From: UBA6115 sp012514225
GTDB lineage: Bacteria > Bacillota > Clostridia > Christensenellales > Aristaeellaceae
NCBI GenBank assembly: GCA_036756425.1
Contig: DAIOLC010000003.1
Span: 1 to 64,000 of the forward strand
Direction of reading: 5' to 3'
Length of the DNA stretch: 64,000 bases
A model generated the notes under the pieces. That model made no database searches, was not told the origin of the DNA, and saw only the letters and a list, made by a program, of their open reading frames with translations. How positions within the stretch are numbered: the stretch's first letter is position 1; each line of letters opens with the position of its first letter. Of the stretch, positions 24,163-32,164 are shown piece by piece. The position numbers were made by a program, and so were the translations under genes.

Positions 24163-25820
24163 GGCGCGTCCTCCCGGTAGGGCGGGAAGGCGACGGTGAC
24201 CGCCGTGCCGGCGCCCAGGGCGCTGTCGAGGGTGATTCTGGCGCGGTGGTATTCCGCCGCGTGCTTGACGATGGACAGGCCCAGCCCGGTGCCGCCGGTC
24301 GCCTTGGAGCGGCTGGCGTCGGTGCGGTAGAAGCGCTCGAACACCCGGGGCTGGTGCTCCGGCGCGATGCCGATGCCGCCGTCCCGCACGGTGAGGGTCG
24401 GCTGGGGTGCGCCGTTCACGACGGCCTCCACCCACCCGTTCTCCACGTTGTACTTGAGGGCGTTGTCAATCAGGTTGGAGCACAGCTCGTACAGGAGCGT
24501 CCTGTCCCCGCGGACGAAGGCCGGCTCCCCTGTGAAGGACAGGCACAGGCTCCGCTCCTTCGCGGGCAGCTCCATGGCCTGGCAGGCGGCCTGGGCGACT
24601 TCCGCCAGGTCGACCTTCTCCCGCTTGCCGCCGGGCAGGCCCTCGTCCAGCCGGGAGAGGCGCAGGATGTCCTCCACCAGGGCCAGCATGCGGCTGCTCT
24701 CCGAGCGGATGACGCCATAGAAGCGCTGGAGGTCCTCCGGCTTGACCATCCCGGACTGCAGCAACTCCGCCGAGCCGCCGATGGTGGTCAGGGGCGTGCG
24801 CAGCTCGTGGGAAACGTTGGCGGTGAAGCGCTTGCGCATCGCCTCCCCCTGCAGCTTTTCCGTCTGGTCGGACAGCAGCAGCACCCAGCCGCGCTTGCCG
24901 GACAGCGCGCTGGCGGAGAGTGCCAGGCTGCGCCCGGAGCGCTCCAGCAAGCCTTCCGCGCTGCCCGCGTCGCCCAGGTCTTTCATCAGCTTGAGGACAG
25001 CCGGGCTGCGGTCGATTTCCATCAGCGGGCGGCCCATCGCCTGCTCCCGCGTGACGCCCAGCATCGTCCGGGCGCTGGGGTTGATGAGGATGATTTCATT
25101 TTTGGGCCCCAGGGCGACAAAACCCTCGTGCATGCCGGTCAGCAGGGCGTCCAGCTCCTGCCGCCTGGCCTCCAGCGCGTCCATCTGCTCGCGGGTGTGG
25201 GCGTTCTGAGCGTCGATGCGGCGGATTAAGGGCAGGATTTCCTCCGGCACCACCGCGTCCTCCGGGCGGTCCGGGTCGATGGCCAGGATGGGCTTGAGCA
25301 GCCGGCCGGACAGGTAGTCCGCCAGCGGCAGGCTGAGGAGCGCCAGCAACAGGACGCCAAAGGCGGTCAGCGGCAGCACGCCGGAGGCCACACGGGACGC
25401 GACGCGCTCCGGCTCGGACAGGCGCAGCACGCTGCCGTCGTCCAGCCGCAGGGCGCTGTAGACCAGCGTTGCGCGCAGGGTCTGCGAATAGCGGACGGCG
25501 GAGCCGAAGCCCGTTTCCAGCGCCTGGCGCACCTCGGGCCGGCCGGCGTGGTTTTCCAGTTCCGTCCCGGCCTGGTTGTCAAACAGCACGGCGCCGTCCG
25601 GGGACAGGTAGGTCAGCCTCGAGGGGGAGGCCTGGACCTGAAGCACCGCGAGCCCGCCGCCCGCCTGCATGCGGGTTTTCAGCAGCGCCGCCTCTTCCTT
25701 CAGCCGCAGGGCCAGCTGGTCGCGGGAGGCGGAGGCGACCACGGCAGAGGACAGGAAGGCCGCGGACACGCCGAAGAGCAGGATGAGGAGGATGAAGGAC
25801 AGGAAAATCCGTTTTCTCAT
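24159..25820 (-). CDS. phoR: PhoR-type sensor histidine kinase
   Basis: A 553-residue membrane kinase. Helices at about 5-27 and 146-168 flank an extracytoplasmic sensor domain. A cytoplasmic PAS domain follows (about 225-320, beginning LDALLTGMHEGFVALG). The dimerisation/phosphoacceptor box VSHELRTPLTT has His338, and the ATP-binding domain shows NLIDNALKYN, VRDGGIGI, FERFYRTD and GGTGLGLSIVKH. PAS plus position at the end of a pst-phoU-phoP operon identifies it as the phosphate sensor partner of PhoP. The gene starts 52 bases after phoP ends. Confidence 0.93.
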   Translation of the reverse strand: MRKRIFLSFILLILLFGVSAAFLSSAVVASASRDQLALRLKEEAALLKTRMQAGGGLAVLQVQASPSRLTYLSPDGAVLFDNQAGTELENHAGRPEVRQALETGFGSAVRYSQTLRATLVYSALRLDDGSVLRLSEPERVASRVASGVLPLTAFGVLLLALLSLPLADYLSGRLLKPILAIDPDRPEDAVVPEEILPLIRRIDAQNAHTREQMDALEARRQELDALLTGMHEGFVALGPKNEIILINPSARTMLGVTREQAMGRPLMEIDRSPAVLKLMKDLGDAGSAEGLLERSGRSLALSASALSGKRGWVLLLSDQTEKLQGEAMRKRFTANVSHELRTPLTTIGGSAELLQSGMVKPEDLQRFYGVIRSESSRMLALVEDILRLSRLDEGLPGGKREKVDLAEVAQAACQAMELPAKERSLCLSFTGEPAFVRGDRTLLYELCSNLIDNALKYNVENGWVEAVVNGAPQPTLTVRDGGIGIAPEHQPRVFERFYRTDASRSKATGGTGLGLSIVKHAAEYHRARITLDSALGAGTAVTVAFPPYREDAP

Positions 25821-25872
25821 CGAGGCTTTCCCCTCCTTTCCCCCATTAAGGACCGAAGCCGCCCGGGCACGC

Positions 25873-26574
25873 TCAGGTCGCCTTCCCCGGCGCGGCGTCC
25901 GGCGCGCCGTCCGCCAGCCGGTAGCCTACGCCGCGGCGGGTCTCGATCAGGGCGGCGGCGGCGCCCAGCTTGACGCGCAGGGTGCGCACGTGCATGTCCA
26001 CCGTGCGCGTGTCCCCGGCGTAATCGGTATCCCACACCTTGCTGAGCAGCTGCTCGCGGGTGAAGACCAGGCCAGGGTTTTCCATCAGGAACTGTAGCAG
26101 GCGGAACTCCTTGTTGGTCAGCTGCACCATCTCGCCCTGCACGGAAACCTCCTGCCGGGCGGCGTCCAGCAGGACGGGGCCCGCGCGCAGCGGCCCGGCC
26201 GCCTCCTGCGCCCCGGCGCGGCGCAGCACGGCGCGCACGCGGGAGAGCAGCTCCATCACGCCGAAGGGCTTGACTACGTAGTCGTCCGCACCCAGGTCCA
26301 GGGAGCGCACCTTGTCGATTTCCGCGTCCCGCGCGGTCAGCATGATGACGGGCACGCGCCGGGTGCGCTCCTCGGCGCGCAGGCGCTGTAGCAGCCTGGT
26401 CCCGTCCAGGCCGGGCAGCATCTGGTCCAGCAGCACCAGCTGCGGCACCCGGGTTTTGCAGGCTTCCAGGAAGGACCTGCCCTCCGCGAAACCCTCCGCC
26501 TCGTAGCCGGCCTGGCGCAGGGTGTAGAGCACCAGCTCGCGGATGGCCGGGTCGTCCTCCACCGAGTAAATCAC
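25873..26574 (-). CDS. phoP: PhoP/PhoB-type response regulator
   Basis: A 233-residue OmpR-family regulator. The receiver domain has the acidic pair ED-D at residues 6-8, the phosphorylated Asp50 in LVLLDQMLPGLDG, Thr/Ser in MLTARD and Lys in VVKPF. The winged-helix DNA-binding domain includes LTNKEFRLLQFLMENPGLVF and TVDMHVRTLRVKL, ending RRGVGYRL. The start is GTG at 26574, sharing GTGA with the phoU stop. It should bind the Pho-box-like repeats upstream of pstS. Confidence 0.94.
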   Translation of the reverse strand: MIYSVEDDPAIRELVLYTLRQAGYEAEGFAEGRSFLEACKTRVPQLVLLDQMLPGLDGTRLLQRLRAEERTRRVPVIMLTARDAEIDKVRSLDLGADDYVVKPFGVMELLSRVRAVLRRAGAQEAAGPLRAGPVLLDAARQEVSVQGEMVQLTNKEFRLLQFLMENPGLVFTREQLLSKVWDTDYAGDTRTVDMHVRTLRVKLGAAAALIETRRGVGYRLADGAPDAAPGKAT

Positions 26575-27242
26575 GAAAGGCGCTCCCCCTTGTATTCCCC
26601 GGTGACGGCGAACTCCACCCACTCGGCGATGTTGACCGCGTGGTCGGCGCTGCGCTCGAAGTACTTGGCGATCATCAGCATGTCCAGCAGCTGCATCCCG
26701 TCCGGGTGCTCCCCAGTGACGCAGTAGTCGTTGAGGACGCCCATCAGCTCGACCTTGACTTGGTCGAACAGGTCGTCCACGATGTCGTCGTCCTCCATCA
26801 CCTGGCGCGCCAGCGCCAGGTCGCGCGCGACGTAGGCGTCGATGGCCTTGTGCACCATGCGGGACGTCTCCTGCGCCATGTTCTCCAGGTGCGCGGGGAA
26901 GGTGAGCCGCTCGCCCTTCACCGGCATGCACAGGATTTCCGCGATGTCGCTCGCCTGGTCGCCGATGCGCTCCATGTCGGTAATCATCTTCAGCGCCGCC
27001 GAAATCAGCCGCAAATCCCGCGCAACCGGCTGCTGCATCAGAATCAGGCGCAGGCACATCGACTCGATTTCCCGCTCCTTGCGGTCGACCTCGTTGTCCC
27101 CGTCGCGCAGCTTCTGCGCGACCTCCTGGTCGCGGGTGGAAATCAGGGCGCCGGCGGTCTCGATGGCCCGCTCGATCATGCTGCCCATGGTGATCATTTC
27201 GGTATTGAGCCGCTGCAGCTGCTCGTCAAAGCGGGTCCTCAT
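26571..27242 (-). CDS. phoU: Phosphate signalling protein PhoU
   Basis: A 223-residue all-helical protein with two PhoU three-helix repeats. Metal/phosphate-signalling motifs appear as ERIGDQASDIAE and, in the second half, FERSADHAVNIAEWV. It links the Pst transporter to PhoR and restrains the response when phosphate is sufficient. The ATG at 27242 overlaps the pstB stop (ATGA), and its own stop overlaps the phoP start. Confidence 0.96.
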   Translation of the reverse strand: MRTRFDEQLQRLNTEMITMGSMIERAIETAGALISTRDQEVAQKLRDGDNEVDRKEREIESMCLRLILMQQPVARDLRLISAALKMITDMERIGDQASDIAEILCMPVKGERLTFPAHLENMAQETSRMVHKAIDAYVARDLALARQVMEDDDIVDDLFDQVKVELMGVLNDYCVTGEHPDGMQLLDMLMIAKYFERSADHAVNIAEWVEFAVTGEYKGERLS

Positions 27243-28045
27243 CAGCCGAACCTCCCCGTGATGTAGTTTTCAGTGCGCACGTCGGAGGGATTGGAGAAAA
27301 GCCGCTCCGTATCCCCCATCTCGACCATCTCCCCCAGCAGGAAAAAGGAGGTGACGTCGCTGATGCGCGCGGCCTGCTGCATGTTGTGCGTTACGATGAC
27401 CACAGTATATTCGGTTTTCAATTCCAGGACAAGGTCTTCGATCTTGGAGGTGGAGATGGGGTCCAGGGCGCTGGTCGGCTCGTCCATCAGGATGACCTCC
27501 GGCTGGACCGCCAGGCAGCGGGCGATGCACAGCCGCTGCTGCTGGCCGCCGGAGATGGCCATGGCGCTCTTTTTCAGGTCGTCCCTGACCTCCTCCCACA
27601 GCGCGGCCTTGCGCAGGGAGTTTTCCACAATCGCATCCAGCTTCAGCTTGCCGCGCACCCCGTGGGAGCGGGGGCCGTAGGCGATGTTGTCGTAGATGCT
27701 CATCGGGAAGGGGTTAGGCTTCTGGAAGACCATGCCCACGCGCTTGCGCAGAAGGTTGACCTCGCTGGAGGGCGCGTAGATGTCCTCCCCGTCCAGCAGC
27801 ACCTGCCCGGTCAGCCGGCAATCGGGAATCAGGTCGTTCATCCGGTTTAAGGACTTGAGCAGCGTGGACTTGCCGCAGCCGGACGGCCCGATGAGGGCTG
27901 TGACCTCATGCTCCAGGATGTCCATATCGATGTGCTTGAGCGCCTGGAAGGCGCCGTAAAACAGGTCCACGTCCCGGATCTGGAACTTGACGCGGCTGTC
28001 GCCGCCGTTCTTCACCGCCTTGCTGTTGAGGGCGAAATGGGTCAT
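27242..28045 (-). CDS. pstB: Phosphate ABC transporter ATP-binding protein
   Basis: A 267-residue ATPase with Walker A GPSGCGKSTLLKSLNRMND, the PstB-specific QKPNPFPMSIYDNIAYGPR, signature AISGGQQQRLCIARCLA, Walker B VILMDEPTSALDP and switch VTHNMQQAARISD. These are diagnostic for PstB. The ATG at 28045 lies 4 bases after the pstA stop. An in-frame GTG further in would also give a plausible protein, since the first 17 residues are not conserved. Confidence 0.97.
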   Translation of the reverse strand: MTHFALNSKAVKNGGDSRVKFQIRDVDLFYGAFQALKHIDMDILEHEVTALIGPSGCGKSTLLKSLNRMNDLIPDCRLTGQVLLDGEDIYAPSSEVNLLRKRVGMVFQKPNPFPMSIYDNIAYGPRSHGVRGKLKLDAIVENSLRKAALWEEVRDDLKKSAMAISGGQQQRLCIARCLAVQPEVILMDEPTSALDPISTSKIEDLVLELKTEYTVVIVTHNMQQAARISDVTSFFLLGEMVEMGDTERLFSNPSDVRTENYITGRFG

Positions 28046-28049
28046 TCTG

Positions 28050-28913
28050 TCAGCCTTTCCTGGTCAGTTTGCGGGCAATCAAGGAGGAGAGATAATTCAT
28101 CAGCAGCACGATGACCAGCAGCACCACCGCCACCGCGAAGGCCTCGTCGACGTAGCGGCCTTCCTGCTGCAACTGGAAGAGGTGGACGGCCAGCGTGCGG
28201 CCGGACTGGGTCAGCCCCGCGACGCGGGCGACGGTGCCGGAGGTATAAATCAGCGCGGCCGTCTCCCCGGAGATGCGGCCGATGGACAGCAGCACCGCCG
28301 CCAGGATGCCCGGCATCGCGACGGGCAGCACGATGCGCACCGTGGTGCGCAGCTTGCCGGCGCCCAGGCCGAAGCTGCCCTCCCGGTAGCTCATGGGGAC
28401 CGCCAGGAGGGATTCCTCCGTCTGCCGCAGAATCAGCGGCAGGGTCATGATGCCCAGCGTCAAGGCGCCCGCCAGGATGGAGTTGCCCATGCCCAGGGTG
28501 ACCACGAAGGCCAGCATGCCGAACAGCGCGTAGATGATGGAGGGGATGCCCGCCAGCGTCTCCGCCGTCACGCGGATGACCCGGACCAGGCGGCTGCCGG
28601 GCCTGGCGTACTCCGCCAGGTAGATGCCGCCGAACACCCCGAGGGGGACCGAGAAGAGCAGGGAAAGCGCGGTCATGGTCAGCGTGTTGACGATGGCGGG
28701 GAACATGGAGACGTTTTTGGAGGTGTATTTCACCTCGAACATGGACGGCTTCAAGTGCGGAATGCCGCGCACGCAGATGTAGACGACAATCCACAGCAGC
28801 ACGCCCACGGTGACGAGCCCGGACAGCCAGCACAGCGCCTTGAGCGCGCGCGAGCCCCAGTGCGCCCGCCGCCGGGTGGGCACCGTGATGTCGATTCCCC
28901 GGAGCTCCGTCAC
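28050..28913 (-). CDS. pstA: Phosphate ABC transporter permease PstA
   Basis: A 287-residue membrane subunit with six helices. The conserved FGGIYLAEYARPG, AGIPSIIYALFG and EESLLAVPMSYREGSFGLGAGK segments identify PstA. A GTG start at 28913 shares GTGA with the pstC stop. Together with PstC it forms the transmembrane channel for phosphate. Confidence 0.96.
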   Translation of the reverse strand: MTELRGIDITVPTRRRAHWGSRALKALCWLSGLVTVGVLLWIVVYICVRGIPHLKPSMFEVKYTSKNVSMFPAIVNTLTMTALSLLFSVPLGVFGGIYLAEYARPGSRLVRVIRVTAETLAGIPSIIYALFGMLAFVVTLGMGNSILAGALTLGIMTLPLILRQTEESLLAVPMSYREGSFGLGAGKLRTTVRIVLPVAMPGILAAVLLSIGRISGETAALIYTSGTVARVAGLTQSGRTLAVHLFQLQQEGRYVDEAFAVAVVLLVIVLLMNYLSSLIARKLTRKG

Positions 28914-29773
28914 TGCTGCACCCTCCTGCGGTTGATGAAGGAAAAAAGGAAGTTGATGGCCAGCACGATGACGAACAGCACCACGCCGGTGGCGATGAGC
29001 GACTCGCGGTGCAGGTCGGCGGCGTAGCCCATCTCCATCAGGACGTTGACCGTCAGCGTCCGGACGCCCTTCAATATATCCCCCGGCATGCGGGGGTTGT
29101 TGCCGGCGACCATGATGATGGCGGTGGTTTCCCCGATGGCGCGGCCGATGCCCAATACCAGGCCGGACACGATGCCCGGGCGCGCGGCGGGCACGACCGC
29201 GCGGAACACGCTGCCCTCATGGGTGGCGCCCAGCGCGAGGCTGCCCTCGTAGTAGGAGCCGGGCACCGCGCTGATGGCCGCCTCCGCCGTCTGGATGATG
29301 GTGGGGAGAATCATGATGGCCAGCAGGATGCTGGCGACCAGGACGCTCTTCCCGGTGCCGCCAAAGGCGTGGCGCACGAAGGGCACCAGCACGATCATCC
29401 CGAAAAAGCCGTAGACCACGGAGGGGATGCCAGCCAGCAGCGCGACGGCGGGCTTCATAAAGCGGACCACGGGCCGGCTGGCGAAGCGCGACATCAGGAT
29501 GGCTGTCAGGATGCCGACCGGCGCGCCCAGCAGCAGCGCGCCGAAGGTGACGTAGAAAGAGCCGACAATCATCGGCAGGATGCCGAATACGTCCCTGAGC
29601 GGCGCCCATTCGGTGCCTGAGACGAAGGCGACCGGGGAATAGGCGCGGAAGAAAGGCAGGCCGTTGGCGAACAGGAAGACGCAGATTACGCCCACCGCCA
29701 GAACACAGACGCATGCGGAGGCCAGGAACAGCCCCCGCATGAGTCCTTCGGAACGATTTTTCCGCTGCCGCAT
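28910..29773 (-). CDS. pstC: Phosphate ABC transporter permease PstC
   Basis: A 287-residue membrane subunit with six helices. PstC features are the PLRDVFGILPMIVGSFYVTF stretch, AGIPSVVYGFFGMIVLVPF, EAAISAVPGSYYEGSLALGA and RAIGETTAIIMVAGN. The ATG at 29773 lies 3 bases after the pstS stop, so pstS and pstC are co-transcribed without a spacer. Such a spacer is often present to allow excess PstS, so the lack of one is notable. Confidence 0.96.
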   Translation of the reverse strand: MRQRKNRSEGLMRGLFLASACVCVLAVGVICVFLFANGLPFFRAYSPVAFVSGTEWAPLRDVFGILPMIVGSFYVTFGALLLGAPVGILTAILMSRFASRPVVRFMKPAVALLAGIPSVVYGFFGMIVLVPFVRHAFGGTGKSVLVASILLAIMILPTIIQTAEAAISAVPGSYYEGSLALGATHEGSVFRAVVPAARPGIVSGLVLGIGRAIGETTAIIMVAGNNPRMPGDILKGVRTLTVNVLMEMGYAADLHRESLIATGVVLFVIVLAINFLFSFINRRRVQQ

Positions 29774-29776
29774 GGA

Positions 29777-30649
29777 TTATTGGTTCAAGTCTGCCCAGGC
29801 GGTGATTTCGCCGACGAACACCTGCCGCACCTGCTCCAGCGAAAGGTTCTCGACAGGATTGACGGGGCTGACGATGACCGCGATGCCGTCGATGCCGATG
29901 GCGGTGCCGACCGCGCCGGCTTCCTTCTCGCTGTCCTTCAAGGCGCGGGAGGCCATGCCGATGCCGTAGGTGCCGTCCAGTGCGCCGGTGACGCCGGCGG
30001 TGGAGCCGGTGGACTGCACGTCCAGCACGGCGTTGGGGTTGAGGGCGGAATAGGCCTCGACCAGCAGCTCCATGACGGGGGCCACGGAAGTGGAGCCGCC
30101 GATGGACAGGTTGCCGGACAGGTTGGCGGCGGTGTAGGCGGGCGCGTCGGCGGCCACCGGGACCAGGCCGTCCTCGGCCACGACCGCCTGGCCGTCCGCG
30201 CTCATCACGAAGGCCATGAAGTCCTTCGCGAGCGGGTCGGCCAGCTCGCCCTTGGTCACCACGTTGAAGGGGCGGGCGATGGGATAGGTCTGGTTCAGGA
30301 TGTTTTCGGTGCTGGCTTCCACGCCGTCGACCTTGATTGACTTCACGGACTCGTTGTGCAGGACCGAGGACAGGGACGCGTAACCGACGGCATATTCGTT
30401 TTCCGCGACGGTGGTCATGACCAGGGAGGTGCCGTTGACGAAGTCGGCCTCGGCGTAGGTGTTGTCCACTTCCTTGCCTTCGGCGTCCTTGGTGGCGATG
30501 CCGGTCAGCTCGATGAAGGCGCCGCGGGTGCCGCTGCCTTCCTCGCGGGAAACGACGGCGATGGTCTTGGAAGCGTCAAACTCGGCGAGGGCCACCGCGC
30601 TTACGGCGGTCAGGGCCAGGACCAGGGCCAGGATTTTACGCAGTTTCAT
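29777..30649 (-). CDS. pstS: Phosphate-binding protein PstS, circularly permuted
   Basis: A 290-residue exported binding protein. The signal peptide MKLRKILALVLALTAVSAVA has no lipobox. In usual PstS proteins the order is GxGSTSV, then DGIAVIV-NPV, then SREEGSGTRGAF. Here SREEGSGTRGAF (residues 34-45) comes first. IGGSTSVAPVMELL (183-196), VQSTGSTAGVTGAL, DGIAVIVSPVNPV (254-266) and GEITAWADL follow, ending the protein. All phosphate-contact motifs are therefore present but in permuted order; the natural N- and C-termini would be joined at the AAN-LSGN link. The ATG at 30649 follows AAAGGAGGA. It is first in the pst-pho operon. Confidence 0.93.
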   Translation of the reverse strand: MKLRKILALVLALTAVSAVALAEFDASKTIAVVSREEGSGTRGAFIELTGIATKDAEGKEVDNTYAEADFVNGTSLVMTTVAENEYAVGYASLSSVLHNESVKSIKVDGVEASTENILNQTYPIARPFNVVTKGELADPLAKDFMAFVMSADGQAVVAEDGLVPVAADAPAYTAANLSGNLSIGGSTSVAPVMELLVEAYSALNPNAVLDVQSTGSTAGVTGALDGTYGIGMASRALKDSEKEAGAVGTAIGIDGIAVIVSPVNPVENLSLEQVRQVFVGEITAWADLNQ

Positions 30650-30694
30650 CCAGATGTTCCTCCTTTTGATGCAGCAAACTCTGCTTGCACCGTC

Positions 30695-30749
30695 AGGATA
30701 GACGCCCAATGTAAAACCCGGAGGCCCGTCCATGTAAAGTTTGTGTAAA
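30695..30749 (-). promoter_or_regulatory. Pho-box-like repeats and -10 element upstream of pstS
   Basis: On the minus strand TTTACA occurs at 30749-30744, 30738-30733 and 30715-30710. The first two are 11 bases apart, the spacing of PhoP/PhoB direct repeats. A TATCCT (30700-30695) may be the -10, and there is no sigma-A -35, as expected for an activator-dependent promoter. Confidence 0.6.
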
Positions 30750-30768
30750 GCCTGCCGGGCGGATTGAT

Positions 30769-31494
30769 TTACCTGAGCACCTTGCTGAGGAAGGCCTGGG
30801 TGCGGGGGCTTCGCGGGCGGTCGAAAAGCTCTTCGGGGCTGCCCTGCTCCTCGATGCGGCCCTCGTCCATGAACAGGACGCGGCTGGACACCTCCCGCGC
30901 GAAGCCCATCTCATGGGTGACGATGACGCAGGTCATCCCCTGGAGGACCAGGTTCTTGATGACCTGCAGCACCTCGCCCACCATCTCCGGGTCCAAGGCG
31001 CTGGTCGGCTCGTCGAACAGCATGACCTCCGGGTCCATCGCCAGCGCGCGGACGATGGCCAGGCGCTGCTTCTGCCCGCCGGAAAGGCGTCGGGGATGCT
31101 CCTGCGCCTTGTCCGACAGCCCCACGCGGGCCAGCAGCTCCCGCGCGTAGGCCTCCGCGTCCGGCCTGGAGCGCTTCTTGAGCAGCACCGGCGCCAGGGT
31201 GATGTTCTGCAGGACCGTCAGGTGCGGGAAGACGTTGAAGTGCTGGAACACCATGCCCATCTTCTGGCGGTGGAGGTTGAGGTCCACGCCGCGGTCGGTG
31301 AGGCTGACGCCGTCGAAGACGACGGTGCCGGAGGTTGGCGACTCCAGCAGGTTCAGGCAGCGCAGGAAGGTGGACTTGCCGGAGCCGGAGGGGCCGATGA
31401 CGGAGATGACCTCCCCGTTTCGCACGGTCTCGGTGATGCCGCGCAGCACCTCCAGGTCGCCGAAGTTCTTGCACAGGGCGATGGTCTCAATCAC
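30769..31494 (-). CDS. Polar amino acid ABC transporter ATP-binding protein
   Basis: A 241-residue GlnQ-type ATPase. Walker A is GPSGSGKSTFLRCLN, the Q-loop region is MGMVFQHFNVFPHLTVLQN, the signature is RRLSGGQKQRLAIVRALA, and Walker B is VMLFDEPTSALDP with VTHEMGFAREV. These features define the polar amino acid importers. The GTG start at 31494 overlaps the permease stop by 8 bases. It is the last gene of the minus-strand run that begins with the aminotransferase. Confidence 0.94.
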   Translation of the reverse strand: MIETIALCKNFGDLEVLRGITETVRNGEVISVIGPSGSGKSTFLRCLNLLESPTSGTVVFDGVSLTDRGVDLNLHRQKMGMVFQHFNVFPHLTVLQNITLAPVLLKKRSRPDAEAYARELLARVGLSDKAQEHPRRLSGGQKQRLAIVRALAMDPEVMLFDEPTSALDPEMVGEVLQVIKNLVLQGMTCVIVTHEMGFAREVSSRVLFMDEGRIEEQGSPEELFDRPRSPRTQAFLSKVLR

Positions 31495-32164
31495 TGGCCT
31501 TCATCCTCCTCTCCAGGGAGTTGACGAGCTTGCTGAGGAAGAATGTCAGCAGGAAATAGATGACGCCGACCACGACCAGGGGCTCCAGCACAAGGAACAT
31601 GGTGCCCCGGACGGTGCTGTACTGGGTCATCAGGTCGCCGACGAAGAAGGTGGACGCCAGGGAGGTCTCCTTGATGACGGTGACGAACTCGTTGCCCAGC
31701 GCCGGCAGGATGTTCTTGACCGCCTGGGGCAGGACAATGCGCGTCATCGCCTGGCGGGCGGAGAGCCCCAGGGTGCGCGCGGCCTCCGTCTGCCCGGGGT
31801 CCACCGCCTGGATGCCGGCGCGCACGATTTCACAGACGTAGGCGGCGGAGTTGAACACCAGGGCGATGGAAACGCAGGCGAACTTGGACAGGTTGAGCAG
31901 CGGCAGCAGCTCCGGCAGCATGAAATAGAAGAAGTACAGCTGCAGCAGCAGCGGGGTGCCGCGCATCAGTTCCACGTAGCCGGTGGCCAGGGCATTGGCG
32001 GGCTTGAAACGGGAGCGGCGCATCAGCGCCAGGGCGGAGCCCAGGATGGTGCCGAAGAACACCGTGATGAAGCTCAGCAGCAGCGTGTAGCCCGCGCCCT
32101 GCAGGAACAGCCCCCAGTACTTCTCCAGCACCCGGGCGATGTTGGGGCCGAAATTGTCAAACAT
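31487..32164 (-). CDS. Polar amino acid ABC transporter permease
   Basis: A 225-residue membrane protein of the HisM/GlnP type with about five helices. The ELMRGTPLLLQLYFFYFMLP motif, the NSAAYVCEIVRAGIQAVDPGQ stretch and the EAA loop AARTLGLSARQAMTRIVLPQ are diagnostic. The ATG at 32164 overlaps the dehydrogenase stop by 8 bases. Works with the ATPase downstream and most likely with the divergent binding protein at 35005. Confidence 0.93.
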   Translation of the reverse strand: MFDNFGPNIARVLEKYWGLFLQGAGYTLLLSFITVFFGTILGSALALMRRSRFKPANALATGYVELMRGTPLLLQLYFFYFMLPELLPLLNLSKFACVSIALVFNSAAYVCEIVRAGIQAVDPGQTEAARTLGLSARQAMTRIVLPQAVKNILPALGNEFVTVIKETSLASTFFVGDLMTQYSTVRGTMFLVLEPLVVVGVIYFLLTFFLSKLVNSLERRMKASD

